Shown: positions 42,991 to 52,312, numbered from the stretch's first letter. The stretch: 64,000 bases of DNA from RHLJ01 sp965222205 (GCA_965222205.1 OZ244932.1:3100001-3164000), one strand, 5' to 3'. Numbers and translations: made by a program. Notes: generated by a model from the letters alone, not told the origin.

Positions 42991-43212
42991 AATATCCGTC
43001 TATCACCTCCCCAAAAGAAATTCCGGGGCGTTTTGTCTCCGGCCGGAATCACCGAAAGTAATAACCCTCTCTCTGATTTCTTCCCTTAAGCCGGTTTTAA
43101 AGTGATTTTAAACCGTTTTAATCCCACATATTATTCTCTAATAAAACACTATTATCGTTTAATTAATTATTTTAAATACGCTGTTAATTATTATTACTTA
43201 TATGTTGTTAAT
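42991..43212. other. Noncoding AT-rich stretch before the second small RNA
   Basis: No convincing gene. An imperfect palindrome GGTTTTAAA-gtga-TTTTAAACC lies near 43093-43114. The part from about 43140 is very AT-rich and aligns in character with the tract upstream of the first RNA copy. Confidence 0.5.
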
Positions 43213-43220
43213 TAGATTTG
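43213..43220 (+). promoter_or_regulatory. Bacteroidota-type -7 element of the small RNA, copy 2
   Basis: TAGATTTG fits TAnnTTTG and aligns with TAGGTTTG of copy 1. Confidence 0.6.
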
Positions 43221-43226
43221 GCTGAG

Positions 43227-43301
43227 CATGCTTCCCTGCCGTATATTGGTTCTAGTTATTAAAAATCAAAAGCAGCCAGCTGTAGAAAGCAGGCTTTTTT
43301 T
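43227..43301 (+). ncRNA. Putative small RNA, copy 2
   Basis: It aligns gaplessly with the RNA at 15317-15391. The most conserved parts are CTGCCGTATATTGGTTC (43236-43252) and the terminator AGCCAGC-N8-GCAGGCT with T-run 43295-43301. The 8-base loop varies (TGTAGAAA against CGTTAAAA) while the stem stays fixed. It lies 66 bases upstream of a co-oriented membrane protein gene of a type unrelated to the gene after copy 1. An inverted pair GGAAC/GTTCC follows near 43309-43331. Confidence 0.65.
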
Positions 43302-43366
43302 ATGTTCCGGAACCAAGCTATTTAGTTCCTGGTTATATTTGTCATGCTAACCTTTATGATTTTTTC

Positions 43367-44131
43367 ATGAACTCTCCCAGCGGACAACCATCTATTGAAT
43401 TATTCGGCATTACCATTATGGAGCCAATGGTCACCTTTACCGACCTTTGGATAACGGCTGTCTGTATCTACGCGTTTATCAGGTTAGTGAGGCTGAACAA
43501 GCCGGGAAAGGTTCATCAGTATATGCGCTGGTATTTTTTCATCATGGGGCTGGCTACTTTTCTCGGAGGAATTCTTGGTCACGCTTTTCAATATGCTGTT
43601 GGACTGGAATGGAAGCTCCCCGGCTGGCTAATTAGTATGTTGGCTGTTATGGCCGTTGAAAGAGCTTCTATTATGCATGCACAGCCCGTAATCAATAAAA
43701 CATTCGGGAAAGTTTTAGAGGTTGCGAATGTGGCTGAGCTACTTACTTTTGCTGTGATTACTTTCACGACTCTCAATTTTTTCTTTATACAGGTTCACTC
43801 TGCGTATGGACTTGGACTAGTTGTCCTGCCGCTGCATTTCCTCGTCTTCTGGAGAACGCGTAATAAAGCAAGCCGGGTATTCGTGTTAACCGTGCTGTTC
43901 GCCACCCTGGCCGCCTTCTTTTATACCAGCGAAATAGGGCTGGGAATCTGGTTTAACCACCTTGATATTGCTCATACGATAATGGCGATTAGTATGTATA
44001 CTTTTTACCGTGGCACCTTAGTTTTGGAAGTGATGAAACCTGAGGATATGCTGGAAGAAAAGGGTACTTTTATGACTGCCGTTAAAGATTTATTCAAAAA
44101 CCAAACTGCTAATAGGGCTATTCAGAAATAA
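43367..44131 (+). CDS. Seven-segment membrane protein of unknown function
   Basis: The 254-residue protein has about seven membrane segments (VTFTDLWITAVCIYAFI, FIMGLATFLGGILGHAF, LISMLAVMAVERA, LLTFAVITFTTLNFFF, LGLVVLPLHFLVFW, VLTVLFATLAAFFYTS, AHTIMAISMYTFYRG). Several membrane histidines (GHAFQY, LPLHFL, HLDIAHTI) recall ceramidase-like or DUF6962-type proteins, but no family can be fixed. It lies just after the small RNA copy 2. Confidence 0.6.
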   Translation: MNSPSGQPSIELFGITIMEPMVTFTDLWITAVCIYAFIRLVRLNKPGKVHQYMRWYFFIMGLATFLGGILGHAFQYAVGLEWKLPGWLISMLAVMAVERASIMHAQPVINKTFGKVLEVANVAELLTFAVITFTTLNFFFIQVHSAYGLGLVVLPLHFLVFWRTRNKASRVFVLTVLFATLAAFFYTSEIGLGIWFNHLDIAHTIMAISMYTFYRGTLVLEVMKPEDMLEEKGTFMTAVKDLFKNQTANRAIQK

Positions 44132-44264
44132 AAAGAAAGGAGTATCCCCGCACACCTGGTATCCAGAAATACTACACTGGCGGGCGGGAGACAAAATATT
44201 TTGTGGTAATATTACAAGAGCATTTGGATATACTAAAGTTAAAACAGACGATATCATAAAGTAT

Positions 44265-44549
44265 ATGAAGCCAAATGAAGTAGTTCATAGAGCAACTTTT
44301 ACATATAAGTCAGTAGATAAACGGGGAAATATTTATTTGGAAGACCCCCATAACCACCTTGTTCAATTTGAATTCTGGAGATTTATAAAAGTATCAACAA
44401 ATGAAACTCTGAAAAGTAGATTAGTAGAAGAGAAGCAAAGAGGTTCTGAAGAATACATGGAGTTAATGCAAAACTTTCAGCAGGCTTTTAATGAATTACA
44501 GGGGGCTGACAATCACCCTAAAAGACTTGGCGCCAAAGAGAACTCTTGA
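44265..44549 (+). CDS. Small protein of unknown function, possibly 5'-truncated
   Basis: The 94 residues from ATG 44265 (MKPNEVVHRATFTYKS, DPHNHLVQFEFWRFIK) form no known domain. The same frame stays open upstream to at least 44103 and encodes sensible sequence (WYPEILHWRAGDKIFCGNI) without any usual start codon. The gene may thus have lost its 5' end, or start at a rare codon. It is not clearly part of an operon. Confidence 0.4.
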   Translation: MKPNEVVHRATFTYKSVDKRGNIYLEDPHNHLVQFEFWRFIKVSTNETLKSRLVEEKQRGSEEYMELMQNFQQAFNELQGADNHPKRLGAKENS

Positions 44550-44649
44550 TTGGGTTTTCAGTAAAAATTCATAAAATGTTATGAGTCGTTTTGTTTTGGT
44601 GCCTTAAAAAGTGCTTTATTCTTTCAGTATCTAACCAACACTTTTCGCT

Positions 44650-46026
44650 ATGCTGAAGATCTCACTATTTGTAATTCCGTTCCTTGTCTACGTCCTTCCT
44701 TTCAATTTTGGCACCAATGAAGACTGTATTTATGTCAAAAATAGCCAGGGAACTACTGCTTTCACGAATGTTACCGTAATTCCAATGACGGAAGATGGAA
44801 AAGTATTAAAAAACCAAACCGTAGTAGTGGAGAACGATGAAATAAGTCTTGTTTCCCCCTCTGCCAATGTTGATTTAGATAAAAATATTACGCGGATAGA
44901 CGGCTCCGGAAAGTTTTTAATTCCCGGGTTAGCCGAAATGCATGGCCATGTCCCTCCAACACATCCGCCTGCCAATGCGCCGTCATACTTTAATGATGAG
45001 TATGTTGAAAACACCTTGTTTCTATATGTAGCAGCGGGCATCACTACCGTACGTGGAATGTTAGGTTATGATCATCAACTGGAGCTGAAAGACAAGGTTA
45101 ATTCCGGTGAGCTCATCGGACCAAACCTGTATCTGGCGGGGCCTAGTTTTAATGGCGGTTCGGTCAGCTCTCCTGTACAAGCCCGGCAGAAAGTAATTCA
45201 GCAAAAGGAAGAGGGTTGGGATTTGCTAAAAATTCATCCCGGCCTTACGCTTGCCGAATATAACGCCATGGCTGAAGCTGCAAATGAAGTGGGAATTACC
45301 TTTGGTGGTCATGTCCCCTCTGATGTAGGAATCGAGCGGGCTATTGAGGTAGGTCAGTTGACTATGGATCACCTCGACGGATATGTGGCTTATTTAAGCG
45401 CTTTTGAAGGCGCGGAGAGGGAATCAAAGATGAGCGAAATCATCCAAAAAACGGTAGAACATGATGTTTGGCTGGTTCCAACGCAGGCTCTTTGGGAAAC
45501 CATAATCGGGGCTGGCGATTATGAGGCGATGAAAAACTATGATGAACTTAAGTATATCCCTCAAGCGGTAAGAAATGGATATAACAATTGGGTTACGAAT
45601 AATATAGAGAACAATGCGAATTTGAATGTTGGGGAAGCTTTGGATCACGCTGAACTTCGCCGTGAATTACTTCAAAAGATGAATGAGGCGGGCGCTCTTA
45701 TTTTGATGGGAACAGATGCTCCTCAGCTTTTTAGCGTACCCGGATTTTCCATCCACCGGGAATTACCTAAAATGGTGGATGCTGGTATGACTCCTTACGA
45801 GATTATTGAATCTGGTACCCGAAATGTTGGGCTATATTTTAATGATAAAGATGAATTCGGAACTATCGAAGCCGGTCAACGGGCCGACTTGATCCTGGTG
45901 GATTCAAACCCTCTGGAGGATGTCGCCAACATACAGAACCATTCGGGAGTGATGGTACAGGGAAAGTGGTATTCAAAAAAGATGATTGAACAAAAGCTGG
46001 CAGAGATTGAGGCCTCCTATAATTAG
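44650..46026 (+). CDS. Secreted amidohydrolase (imidazolonepropionase-like)
   Basis: The 458-residue protein has an N-terminal hydrophobic signal (ISLFVIPFLVYVLPF) and a TIM-barrel amidohydrolase domain. Metal sites are intact: AEMHGHVPP (HxH), a lysine in WDLLKIHPG, GGHVPSD, TMDHLDG and LMGTDAPQ. The C-terminal beta sandwich has the QRADLILVDSNPLEDV motif. Likely substrates are cyclic amides or acyl dipeptides in the periplasm. It overlaps the convergent gene at 46023 by 4 bases. Confidence 0.88.
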   Translation: MLKISLFVIPFLVYVLPFNFGTNEDCIYVKNSQGTTAFTNVTVIPMTEDGKVLKNQTVVVENDEISLVSPSANVDLDKNITRIDGSGKFLIPGLAEMHGHVPPTHPPANAPSYFNDEYVENTLFLYVAAGITTVRGMLGYDHQLELKDKVNSGELIGPNLYLAGPSFNGGSVSSPVQARQKVIQQKEEGWDLLKIHPGLTLAEYNAMAEAANEVGITFGGHVPSDVGIERAIEVGQLTMDHLDGYVAYLSAFEGAERESKMSEIIQKTVEHDVWLVPTQALWETIIGAGDYEAMKNYDELKYIPQAVRNGYNNWVTNNIENNANLNVGEALDHAELRRELLQKMNEAGALILMGTDAPQLFSVPGFSIHRELPKMVDAGMTPYEIIESGTRNVGLYFNDKDEFGTIEAGQRADLILVDSNPLEDVANIQNHSGVMVQGKWYSKKMIEQKLAEIEASYN

Positions 46027-46688
46027 CCATTAATAAGATCTTCAACTTTATTCTGCACTTGTTCAAACACGCCTTCTTTGGCTGCCTGTGCTATTGCCTT
46101 CGTGATGAGCGGTTCTAATATCTCTTTCATTCCCTGCTGAAGAGTATTCGATCCGTCTTTTCCAATTCCGTTTAATTCAAACTCATCAATTTTGGCGGTT
46201 ACTGTTCGCTCTCTGTCAATAGAAGTATCAACTATTACTTTTCCATTTTTGATTATCAGGTAATTAACTATAAGCCCTTTTTCTGATGACGACTCCGATT
46301 TAACATTCATATTGTCGTTGATTGATTTAAGATTGGCAGACATTCCTTTCTGTTCAAAAAGCAATTCCGGGCTTTCTATTCTTATCTCGTTTACTACTAT
46401 CTGATCCGAAAATATTGATGCCAAATCTAGTTCGATAGCCATGCTCTTAATATTAATGGCATCACTCTCACTAAACCCATCCGGATTGCTTACCGAAAAA
46501 CCTTTAATAGTACCGGATCCATTGAATATTGAAAGATCTACATCGTCTACAATCACTTCTGTCTGCACAAGTTGGGTCATGTTTTCTTCGATCCCGCTTT
46601 TTACAAATCCGTCAATAGTTAATGAAATAGTTAATACGCCTGCTAAAATGATTGCCGCTATTATTCCTGTGATTTTCGCTGCCTTCAT
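46023..46688 (-). CDS. AsmA/DUF748-like membrane-anchored protein
   Basis: One N-terminal membrane segment (ITGIIAAIILAGVLTISLTI) is followed by a periplasmic domain of AsmA-like beta character (VDDVDLSIFNGSGTIKGFSV, AIELDLASIFSDQIVVNEI, IESPELLFE). At 221 residues it is much shorter than AsmA but resembles small DUF748-type proteins. Such proteins relate to envelope lipid handling; here the role is inferred. It stands alone on the minus strand. Confidence 0.65.
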   Translation of the reverse strand: MKAAKITGIIAAIILAGVLTISLTIDGFVKSGIEENMTQLVQTEVIVDDVDLSIFNGSGTIKGFSVSNPDGFSESDAINIKSMAIELDLASIFSDQIVVNEIRIESPELLFEQKGMSANLKSINDNMNVKSESSSEKGLIVNYLIIKNGKVIVDTSIDRERTVTAKIDEFELNGIGKDGSNTLQQGMKEILEPLITKAIAQAAKEGVFEQVQNKVEDLING

Positions 46689-46833
46689 AAATCCTATGTA
46701 TTCAATTATATCTAAACCGTTTCTTCTTTTAATAAGGTTACTGCTATAAATGTTCCTTTTCTATTACTTGAAATATTCTCTTTGATAGCCAAATCTTTTT
46801 TATAAATTGAGACGCTTTAACCAATCTCTTTTT

Positions 46834-48144
46834 ATGAACATATCTAAAACTATTCTTTTTGGGGTACTTATTGGCGTTTTGTATTCCACTCCGGGCTCCG
46901 CCCAGACAAGCGCTATCTATTTCACCGGAGCTCATATCATTCCCATTTCCGGTGAGCCAATTGAAAACGGGGTTCTTGTAATCCGGAACGGAAAAATTCA
47001 GGATGTTGGAGACCACCGCTTTCGTATTCCTTCTGATGCAGAAGTAGTAGACGTTTCCGGCAAAGTGATTATGCCCGGCCTGGTTGATACGCACTCTCAT
47101 ATTGGTGGGGGAGATGGCGGAGACCGCTCCTCATCTCTACACCCGGATGTTCGAATTCTGGACGCTATCGATCCCAGAAGTGATACCTTTAAAAAAGCGC
47201 TGGCCGGAGGAATAACTGCGGCGAATGTTATGCCGGGTTCGGGTCATTTAATGAGCGGACAAACTGTATATCTGAAGCTTAGAAAAGCAAATACCATCGA
47301 AGATATGCTTTTGGTTATTGATGAGGAAAATAACATTTATGGCGGTTTGAAAATGGCAAACGGAACTAACCCAATTGGAAATGGGGCTTCTCCTCGACCC
47401 GGAACCAGGGCAAAATCAGCGGCAATGGTTCGCGAGTTATTTATCAAGGCTCAGAACTATCAGCAGAAAATAAAAGAGGCCGATGGTGACGAAAGCAAAA
47501 TGCCTCCGCGAGATCTTCAAATGGAAACCTTAGTGGAAGTATTGGAGGGAAAGCGAACGGTTCATAATCATACACATCGCCATGATGATATTTTAACGGC
47601 TATTCGTTTATCGAAAGAATTCGGATATAAACTGGTGCTTCAACATGTATCCGAAGCATATAAAGTGGCTGATGAAATTGCAGAAGCCGGAGTTCCTGCT
47701 TCTATCATCACCCTCGACTCTTTTGGGGGAAAACTCGAAGCCAAAGATTTTAGTAATATAAATGCCGCCGCGCTTGAAGAAGCGGGAGTGCTTGTTGGGT
47801 TTCATACCGATGATTATATCACTGACTCCCGGCTTTTTCTTCGATCTGCCGCAATGGGTGTTCGGGAAGGAATGAGCCGGGAGAAGGCGCTCGAAGCTGT
47901 TACTATTTCCAATGCAAAAATGATGGAAATTGACAACCGGGTTGGAACCTTAGAAAAAGGAAAAGATGCCGACTTCATTATTCTCAGCGGCGACCCTTTC
48001 AGCGTTTATACTATGATAGAACAAACCTGGATTGAAGGCCAAAAGGTTTGGGACCGGGAAAATCCGGAAGACAGAGAATATGCGACCGGAGGATATGAAA
48101 TTTTCCGGGGCGAAATACATAACCATCACATTGAAGGAGAGTAA
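46834..48144 (+). CDS. Secreted amidohydrolase, metal site intact
   Basis: From ATG 46834 the 436-residue protein has a signal peptide (TILFGVLIGVLYSTPGSAQ) and an amidohydrolase barrel with GLVDTHSHIGGG (HxH), HNHTHRHDDI, LVLQHVSEAY and GFHTDDYI as metal ligands, and KDADFIILSGDPF at the end. An in-frame TTG at 46807 is less likely as start. It heads a run of six co-oriented genes and is followed, 2 bases after its stop, by a paralogue that lacks these ligands. Confidence 0.88.
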   Translation: MNISKTILFGVLIGVLYSTPGSAQTSAIYFTGAHIIPISGEPIENGVLVIRNGKIQDVGDHRFRIPSDAEVVDVSGKVIMPGLVDTHSHIGGGDGGDRSSSLHPDVRILDAIDPRSDTFKKALAGGITAANVMPGSGHLMSGQTVYLKLRKANTIEDMLLVIDEENNIYGGLKMANGTNPIGNGASPRPGTRAKSAAMVRELFIKAQNYQQKIKEADGDESKMPPRDLQMETLVEVLEGKRTVHNHTHRHDDILTAIRLSKEFGYKLVLQHVSEAYKVADEIAEAGVPASIITLDSFGGKLEAKDFSNINAAALEEAGVLVGFHTDDYITDSRLFLRSAAMGVREGMSREKALEAVTISNAKMMEIDNRVGTLEKGKDADFIILSGDPFSVYTMIEQTWIEGQKVWDRENPEDREYATGGYEIFRGEIHNHHIEGE

Positions 48145-48146
48145 CT

Positions 48147-49337
48147 ATGAAGACTATCAGAATTATACTCGCCCTAAGCATTTCACTCTTTTTGGTTTCC
48201 ACAGGGTTTTCCCAGATCGCTGTAAAAGCAGGTTTACTGTATACAGGCGCCGGTGATCCCATCGAAAACGGAGTTGTTCTTATAAAGAATGGCAAAATTG
48301 ATCGGGTCGGCACCGAGGGCTCAGTTCGTATCCCTTCAAATTACCAAATACTTGAAGCGGCCGTAGTAACACCCGGCCTGATAGACGCTCATACCGTTGT
48401 CGGCCTCGCGGGACATTTGAATCAGCCTCATGATCAGGATCAGCTGGAAACTTCTTCTGCGATCCAGCCGGAGCTCCGTGCGATTGATGCTTATAATGCC
48501 AGAGAAAAACTCGTTGGTTATTTAAGAAGCATGGGAGTAACTACCATTCATACAGGTCATGGACCCGGTGCGCTGATCAGTGGTCAGACTATGATTATTA
48601 AAACCTCGGGAGAAACCGTAGATGAAGCAGTATTAAATCCTTCAAAAATGCTCGCTTTCACACTGGGAAATATGATGGATAGCGATATCAAAAAACCGGG
48701 AACCCGCTCGAAAGGAATTGCGATGCTTCGCGAGAACCTGATCAAGGCTCAACAATACCTCGATAAAAGAAACAGTGATAATCCCGCGGCCAAAGATCTT
48801 GGAATGGAGGCTTTAGCTGATTTGCTTGAAGGAAAACTTACCGCAATGGTTACCGTTCATCGTGCGCACGATATTATGACCGCCATTCGTCTTCAACAGG
48901 AGTTCGGTTTTCCAATGGTGATTGATGGCGCAGCAGAAGCTTACCTTGTGTTAGATGAAATAAAAGAAGCAGGTCATCCCGTTTTTGTTCACCCTCCAAT
49001 GATGAGGGCCTCCGGTCAGGCCAAGAACGCAACGATGAATATGGCGTCAACCCTATACGAAGCAGATATTCCTTTTGCCTTCCAAAGTGGTTTTGAAGGG
49101 TATGTGCCTAAAACAAGAGTAATTCTTTTTGAGGCAGCCATTGCGGTTGCTCATGGTCTTGATAAAGAGGTTGCAATACAAAAGCTAACCATTGACGCCG
49201 CAGAGTTACTGGGAATCTCAGACCATGTCGGGTCTCTGGAAAGAGGAAAAGATGCTGATCTGGTTCTTTATAATGGAGACCCCTTTGAATACCTAACGCA
49301 TGTTACCAATGTGATTATTAATGGTGAAGTCCAATAA
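48147..49337 (+). CDS. Amidohydrolase paralogue with degraded metal site
   Basis: The 396-residue secreted protein (signal IILALSISLFLVSTGFSQ) aligns in layout with the preceding gene, but the ligand motifs are changed: GLIDAHTVVGL lacks the second His, VIDGAAEAY replaces QHVSEAY, and FQSGFEGYV replaces FHTDDYI. The fold signature KDADLVLYNGDPF remains. It is probably a pseudoenzyme that pairs with its neighbour, or uses another mechanism. The 2-base spacing supports coupled expression. Confidence 0.8.
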   Translation: MKTIRIILALSISLFLVSTGFSQIAVKAGLLYTGAGDPIENGVVLIKNGKIDRVGTEGSVRIPSNYQILEAAVVTPGLIDAHTVVGLAGHLNQPHDQDQLETSSAIQPELRAIDAYNAREKLVGYLRSMGVTTIHTGHGPGALISGQTMIIKTSGETVDEAVLNPSKMLAFTLGNMMDSDIKKPGTRSKGIAMLRENLIKAQQYLDKRNSDNPAAKDLGMEALADLLEGKLTAMVTVHRAHDIMTAIRLQQEFGFPMVIDGAAEAYLVLDEIKEAGHPVFVHPPMMRASGQAKNATMNMASTLYEADIPFAFQSGFEGYVPKTRVILFEAAIAVAHGLDKEVAIQKLTIDAAELLGISDHVGSLERGKDADLVLYNGDPFEYLTHVTNVIINGEVQ

Positions 49338-49349
49338 CCGGGAGGGCTA

Positions 49350-51071
49350 ATGGAAATCATCTCTAACAATAAAGAATATGATGCGGTAATTGTTGGTTCG
49401 GGAGCGGGTGGAGGAATGGCCGCTAAAATTTTATCCGAGTCCGGGCTTAAAGTTGCCGTACTGGAAGCCGGACCTTATTTCGATCCCGCTCAGGATCAGT
49501 ACCGAAGTCAGCTTCGCCCTGCATGGGAGTCGCCACGAAGAGGGGCAAGTACCCCCTTACGTAATTTTGGTGATTACGATGCTGCTTACGGTGGCTGGGG
49601 TATTGATGGCGAGCCCTATACTCAAAAAGAGGGTTCGGACTTTATGTGGTTCCGGTCCCGGATGCTTGGAGGTAGAACTAATCATTGGGGTCGTATTTCA
49701 CTTCGTTTCGGACCTCTCGATTTTAAGCGAAAAGATGTGGATGGCCTGGGAGATAACTGGCCCATCGGTTATGATGAAATCAAACCTTATTACGACCGTG
49801 TTGATAAGCTGATTGGGGTTTTTGGAAGTAAAGAAGGGATTTATAATGAGCCTGATGGGTTTTTTCTTCCCCCGCCAAAGCCCCGACTCCATGAACTATT
49901 TTATATCAAGGGAGCCAGAAAGGCGGGTATACCCGTAATTCCATCCCGACTTTCTATCCTCACAAAAAAGCTTAATGATGAGCGAGGGGTTTGTTTTTAT
50001 TGTAATCAATGTAATCGGGGGTGCCAGGTTTATGCTGATTTCTCTTCCGGAACCTGCCTCATATTTCCTGCTCAAAAAAGTACTGGTCGTGTCGACCTAT
50101 ATGTAAATGCAATGGTTAGGGAAGTGCTTACAAATGATGAGGGAAAAGCAACCGGTGTTAGCTACATCGACAAAGAAGATGGGGATGAAAAAGTACTTAA
50201 GGGAAAAGTAGTTGTAATGGGCGCTTCTGCCTGCTCAACCGCGCGGATTCTGCTAAACTCGAAAAGTTCGCAACATCCAAACGGCCTTGGGAACAGCAGC
50301 GGAGTTGTTGGTAGATATCTCCATGACTCAACCGGTGCGGGACGTTCTGCCATTATTCCCGAACTGCTAAACCGAAAGATGTATAATGAGGATGGCGTTG
50401 GTAGTTTACACGTGTATACGCCGTGGTGGCTTAACGATGCCAAGCTTGATTTCCCTCGCGGTTATCACTTCGAAATTTACGGAGGAATGGGCCAGCCCTC
50501 TTATGGAGTAGGGTTCAACACTACAGATCTAAATAAACACTTTAATCTCACGGTTGGTGGTTATGGAGATAAACTTCGGGAAGATATAAAACGCTTTTTT
50601 GGGTCAACGATTCATATAGCTATGAGGGGTGAAAGCGTTCCTCAATATGATAACTATTGTGAAATTGATCCTGATAAGGTTGATCAATGGGGCATACCGG
50701 TCCTGAGGTTTAATTATAAATGGACGGATTATGAGCGCCTCCAATCGAAGCACGCACATGATACCATGGAAAAAATCTTTGATGAAATGGGTGCCATTAC
50801 TTTGGGTAATAAGCCCGGAGCTGATCGCGATTATGGGCTTTTGAAACCAGGCCAGATTATTCATGAGGTGGGAACAACACGGATGGGCGATGATCCTAAA
50901 ACTTCTGTAACAAATAAATACTCTCAGCTTCACGATGCAGAAAATGTGTTTATTGTGGATGCAGGGACTTTTGTTTCACAAGCCGATAAAAACCCAACCT
51001 GGACCATACTCGCACTTTCGATGAGAGCTTCAGAATACATTGTTGATGAACTTAAAAAACAAAACCTTTAA
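49350..51071 (+). CDS. GMC-family FAD oxidoreductase, gluconate-dehydrogenase-like large subunit
   Basis: The 573-residue protein has the FAD-binding GSGAGGG motif at the N-terminus, LGGRTNHWG, and the C-terminal GMC signature HEVGTTRMGDDP with the catalytic His pair region (IVDAGTFVSQADKNPT). Four cysteines, C215, C218, C221 and C225 (CFYCNQCNRGC), could hold an iron-sulfur cluster as in FAD glucose dehydrogenases. The next gene encodes the small subunit, so the pair forms a membrane or periplasmic sugar/polyol dehydrogenase. No signal peptide is visible; export may be by hitch-hiking on the Tat-dependent partner. Confidence 0.88.
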   Translation: MEIISNNKEYDAVIVGSGAGGGMAAKILSESGLKVAVLEAGPYFDPAQDQYRSQLRPAWESPRRGASTPLRNFGDYDAAYGGWGIDGEPYTQKEGSDFMWFRSRMLGGRTNHWGRISLRFGPLDFKRKDVDGLGDNWPIGYDEIKPYYDRVDKLIGVFGSKEGIYNEPDGFFLPPPKPRLHELFYIKGARKAGIPVIPSRLSILTKKLNDERGVCFYCNQCNRGCQVYADFSSGTCLIFPAQKSTGRVDLYVNAMVREVLTNDEGKATGVSYIDKEDGDEKVLKGKVVVMGASACSTARILLNSKSSQHPNGLGNSSGVVGRYLHDSTGAGRSAIIPELLNRKMYNEDGVGSLHVYTPWWLNDAKLDFPRGYHFEIYGGMGQPSYGVGFNTTDLNKHFNLTVGGYGDKLREDIKRFFGSTIHIAMRGESVPQYDNYCEIDPDKVDQWGIPVLRFNYKWTDYERLQSKHAHDTMEKIFDEMGAITLGNKPGADRDYGLLKPGQIIHEVGTTRMGDDPKTSVTNKYSQLHDAENVFIVDAGTFVSQADKNPTWTILALSMRASEYIVDELKKQNL

Positions 51072-51074
51072 GCT

Positions 51075-51785
51075 ATGGATAGAAGAGACTCAATAAAGAC
51101 CATGCTGATTGGAGCGCTTGGAACCGGCTTTTTAATAACTGGCTGTGCTCCAGGGTCGCCTGAAAGAAGACGGCTTCAGGATGTCTATGATTTCAGTTCG
51201 TACGGTCGCACGCCGCAAGAAAAGGCACGGGACAAGCGTATTTTTGAAGATAACTTCTTCACCGAACATGAATTCGAAACGGTAGCTGTTTTGTGTGATT
51301 TAATTCTTCCTGCCACGACTACCGCAGGCGCAGCATCGGAAGCTTTTGTACCCGAGTTCATCGATTTTGCAGTAAAAGAATGGCCTCATATCCAAGATGA
51401 TTTCCGAAACGGAATCAAGTGGTTAGATGACTACTCCCGCAATCAAAATGGTAAGGATTTCATTTTTGCCAGCCCGGAAGATCAAATTGCTATTCTGGAT
51501 GTTATCGCTTACGCGGATAAGGCAACCGAAGAAACGCAACCGGGAGTTGACTTCTTTCGGGAAATCAGAAACTTTACACTCACAGGGTATTATACTACTG
51601 AAATGGGTTTTAATGATCTTGGCTATGTTGGGAATCGACCTAATGTATGGGATGGAGTTCCTCAGGAAGTGCTGGATGATCTTGGCATTGATTACGATGA
51701 TGAATGGGCAGCAAAATGCATCGACCAAAGTAAGCGCATGGATACTGCAGAGTGGGACGATGAGGGAAATTTGTTGAATAATTGA
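51075..51785 (+). CDS. Gluconate 2-dehydrogenase subunit 3-like protein
   Basis: The 236-residue protein starts MDRRDSIKTMLIGALGTGF and reaches a lipobox at LITGC, a Tat-type lipoprotein signal. The body fits gluconate dehydrogenase subunit 3 (HEFETVAVLCDLILPATTT, VPEFIDFAVKEWP, FFREIRNFTLTGYYTTEMG). It begins 3 bases after the FAD subunit, so both are made together. No cytochrome subunit follows in this window. Confidence 0.88.
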   Translation: MDRRDSIKTMLIGALGTGFLITGCAPGSPERRRLQDVYDFSSYGRTPQEKARDKRIFEDNFFTEHEFETVAVLCDLILPATTTAGAASEAFVPEFIDFAVKEWPHIQDDFRNGIKWLDDYSRNQNGKDFIFASPEDQIAILDVIAYADKATEETQPGVDFFREIRNFTLTGYYTTEMGFNDLGYVGNRPNVWDGVPQEVLDDLGIDYDDEWAAKCIDQSKRMDTAEWDDEGNLLNN

Positions 51786-51797
51786 ACTTGGCGCTGG

Positions 51798-52304
51798 ATG
51801 AAGCCGATCACCTTTACATCTTATCTGGATTACCTTCCAAAATTAAAGCTTACACACATAACCGTTCCTGCTGAAATTGTAGATAAAGTTGGGGGAATAG
51901 GAACGCGGCTTATGATTTCAATTAATGGAAATGAACCTTTCCATGGGGGCATGGTTGCCAAAGGAGAGGGAACAGCATACATAACCGTAAATAAAGCCAG
52001 AAAGAAAAAATGGAGCCTGAATGAGAACGAAGAGCTAACGATTACGATAGAGCTGGATCATTCCAAATATGGGGTGCCTGTTTCTGAGGAGTTCGAAGCT
52101 TTGCTTGAACAGGACCGGGAAGGAGCCGGATTATTTGAGCAGCTCGCCCCCAGCGAACAACGATATATCATCAATTATGTAAGTGGGGTAAAAAGCAGTC
52201 AAAAGAAAATCGACCGAGCCATTTTGCTTATCAACAACCTGAAAACCATGCCCGAAAAATTCGATTTTCGCCATTTATTGGGAATACCGCCAAGGGAGGA
52301 TTGA
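51798..52304 (+). CDS. YdeI/OmpD-associated family protein with DUF1905 domain
   Basis: The N-terminal half (HITVPAEIVDKVGGIGTRLMI, FHGGMVAKGEGTAYITVNK) is a DUF1905 domain and the C-terminal half (LAPSEQRYIINYVSGVKSSQ) is the YdeI/OmpD-associated motif. The function is unknown in this family. It overlaps the next gene by a few bases and lies close behind the dehydrogenase pair, so it is probably in the same transcript by position only. Confidence 0.78.
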   Translation: MKPITFTSYLDYLPKLKLTHITVPAEIVDKVGGIGTRLMISINGNEPFHGGMVAKGEGTAYITVNKARKKKWSLNENEELTITIELDHSKYGVPVSEEFEALLEQDREGAGLFEQLAPSEQRYIINYVSGVKSSQKKIDRAILLINNLKTMPEKFDFRHLLGIPPRED

Positions 52305-52312
52305 TCATTTAT

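Noticed and set aside
42422..43105. Several short frames (42422-42649, 42875-43105) as genes
   Set aside because: They overlap better-supported frames or the methyltransferase remnant in other frames and show no start signals or family likeness.
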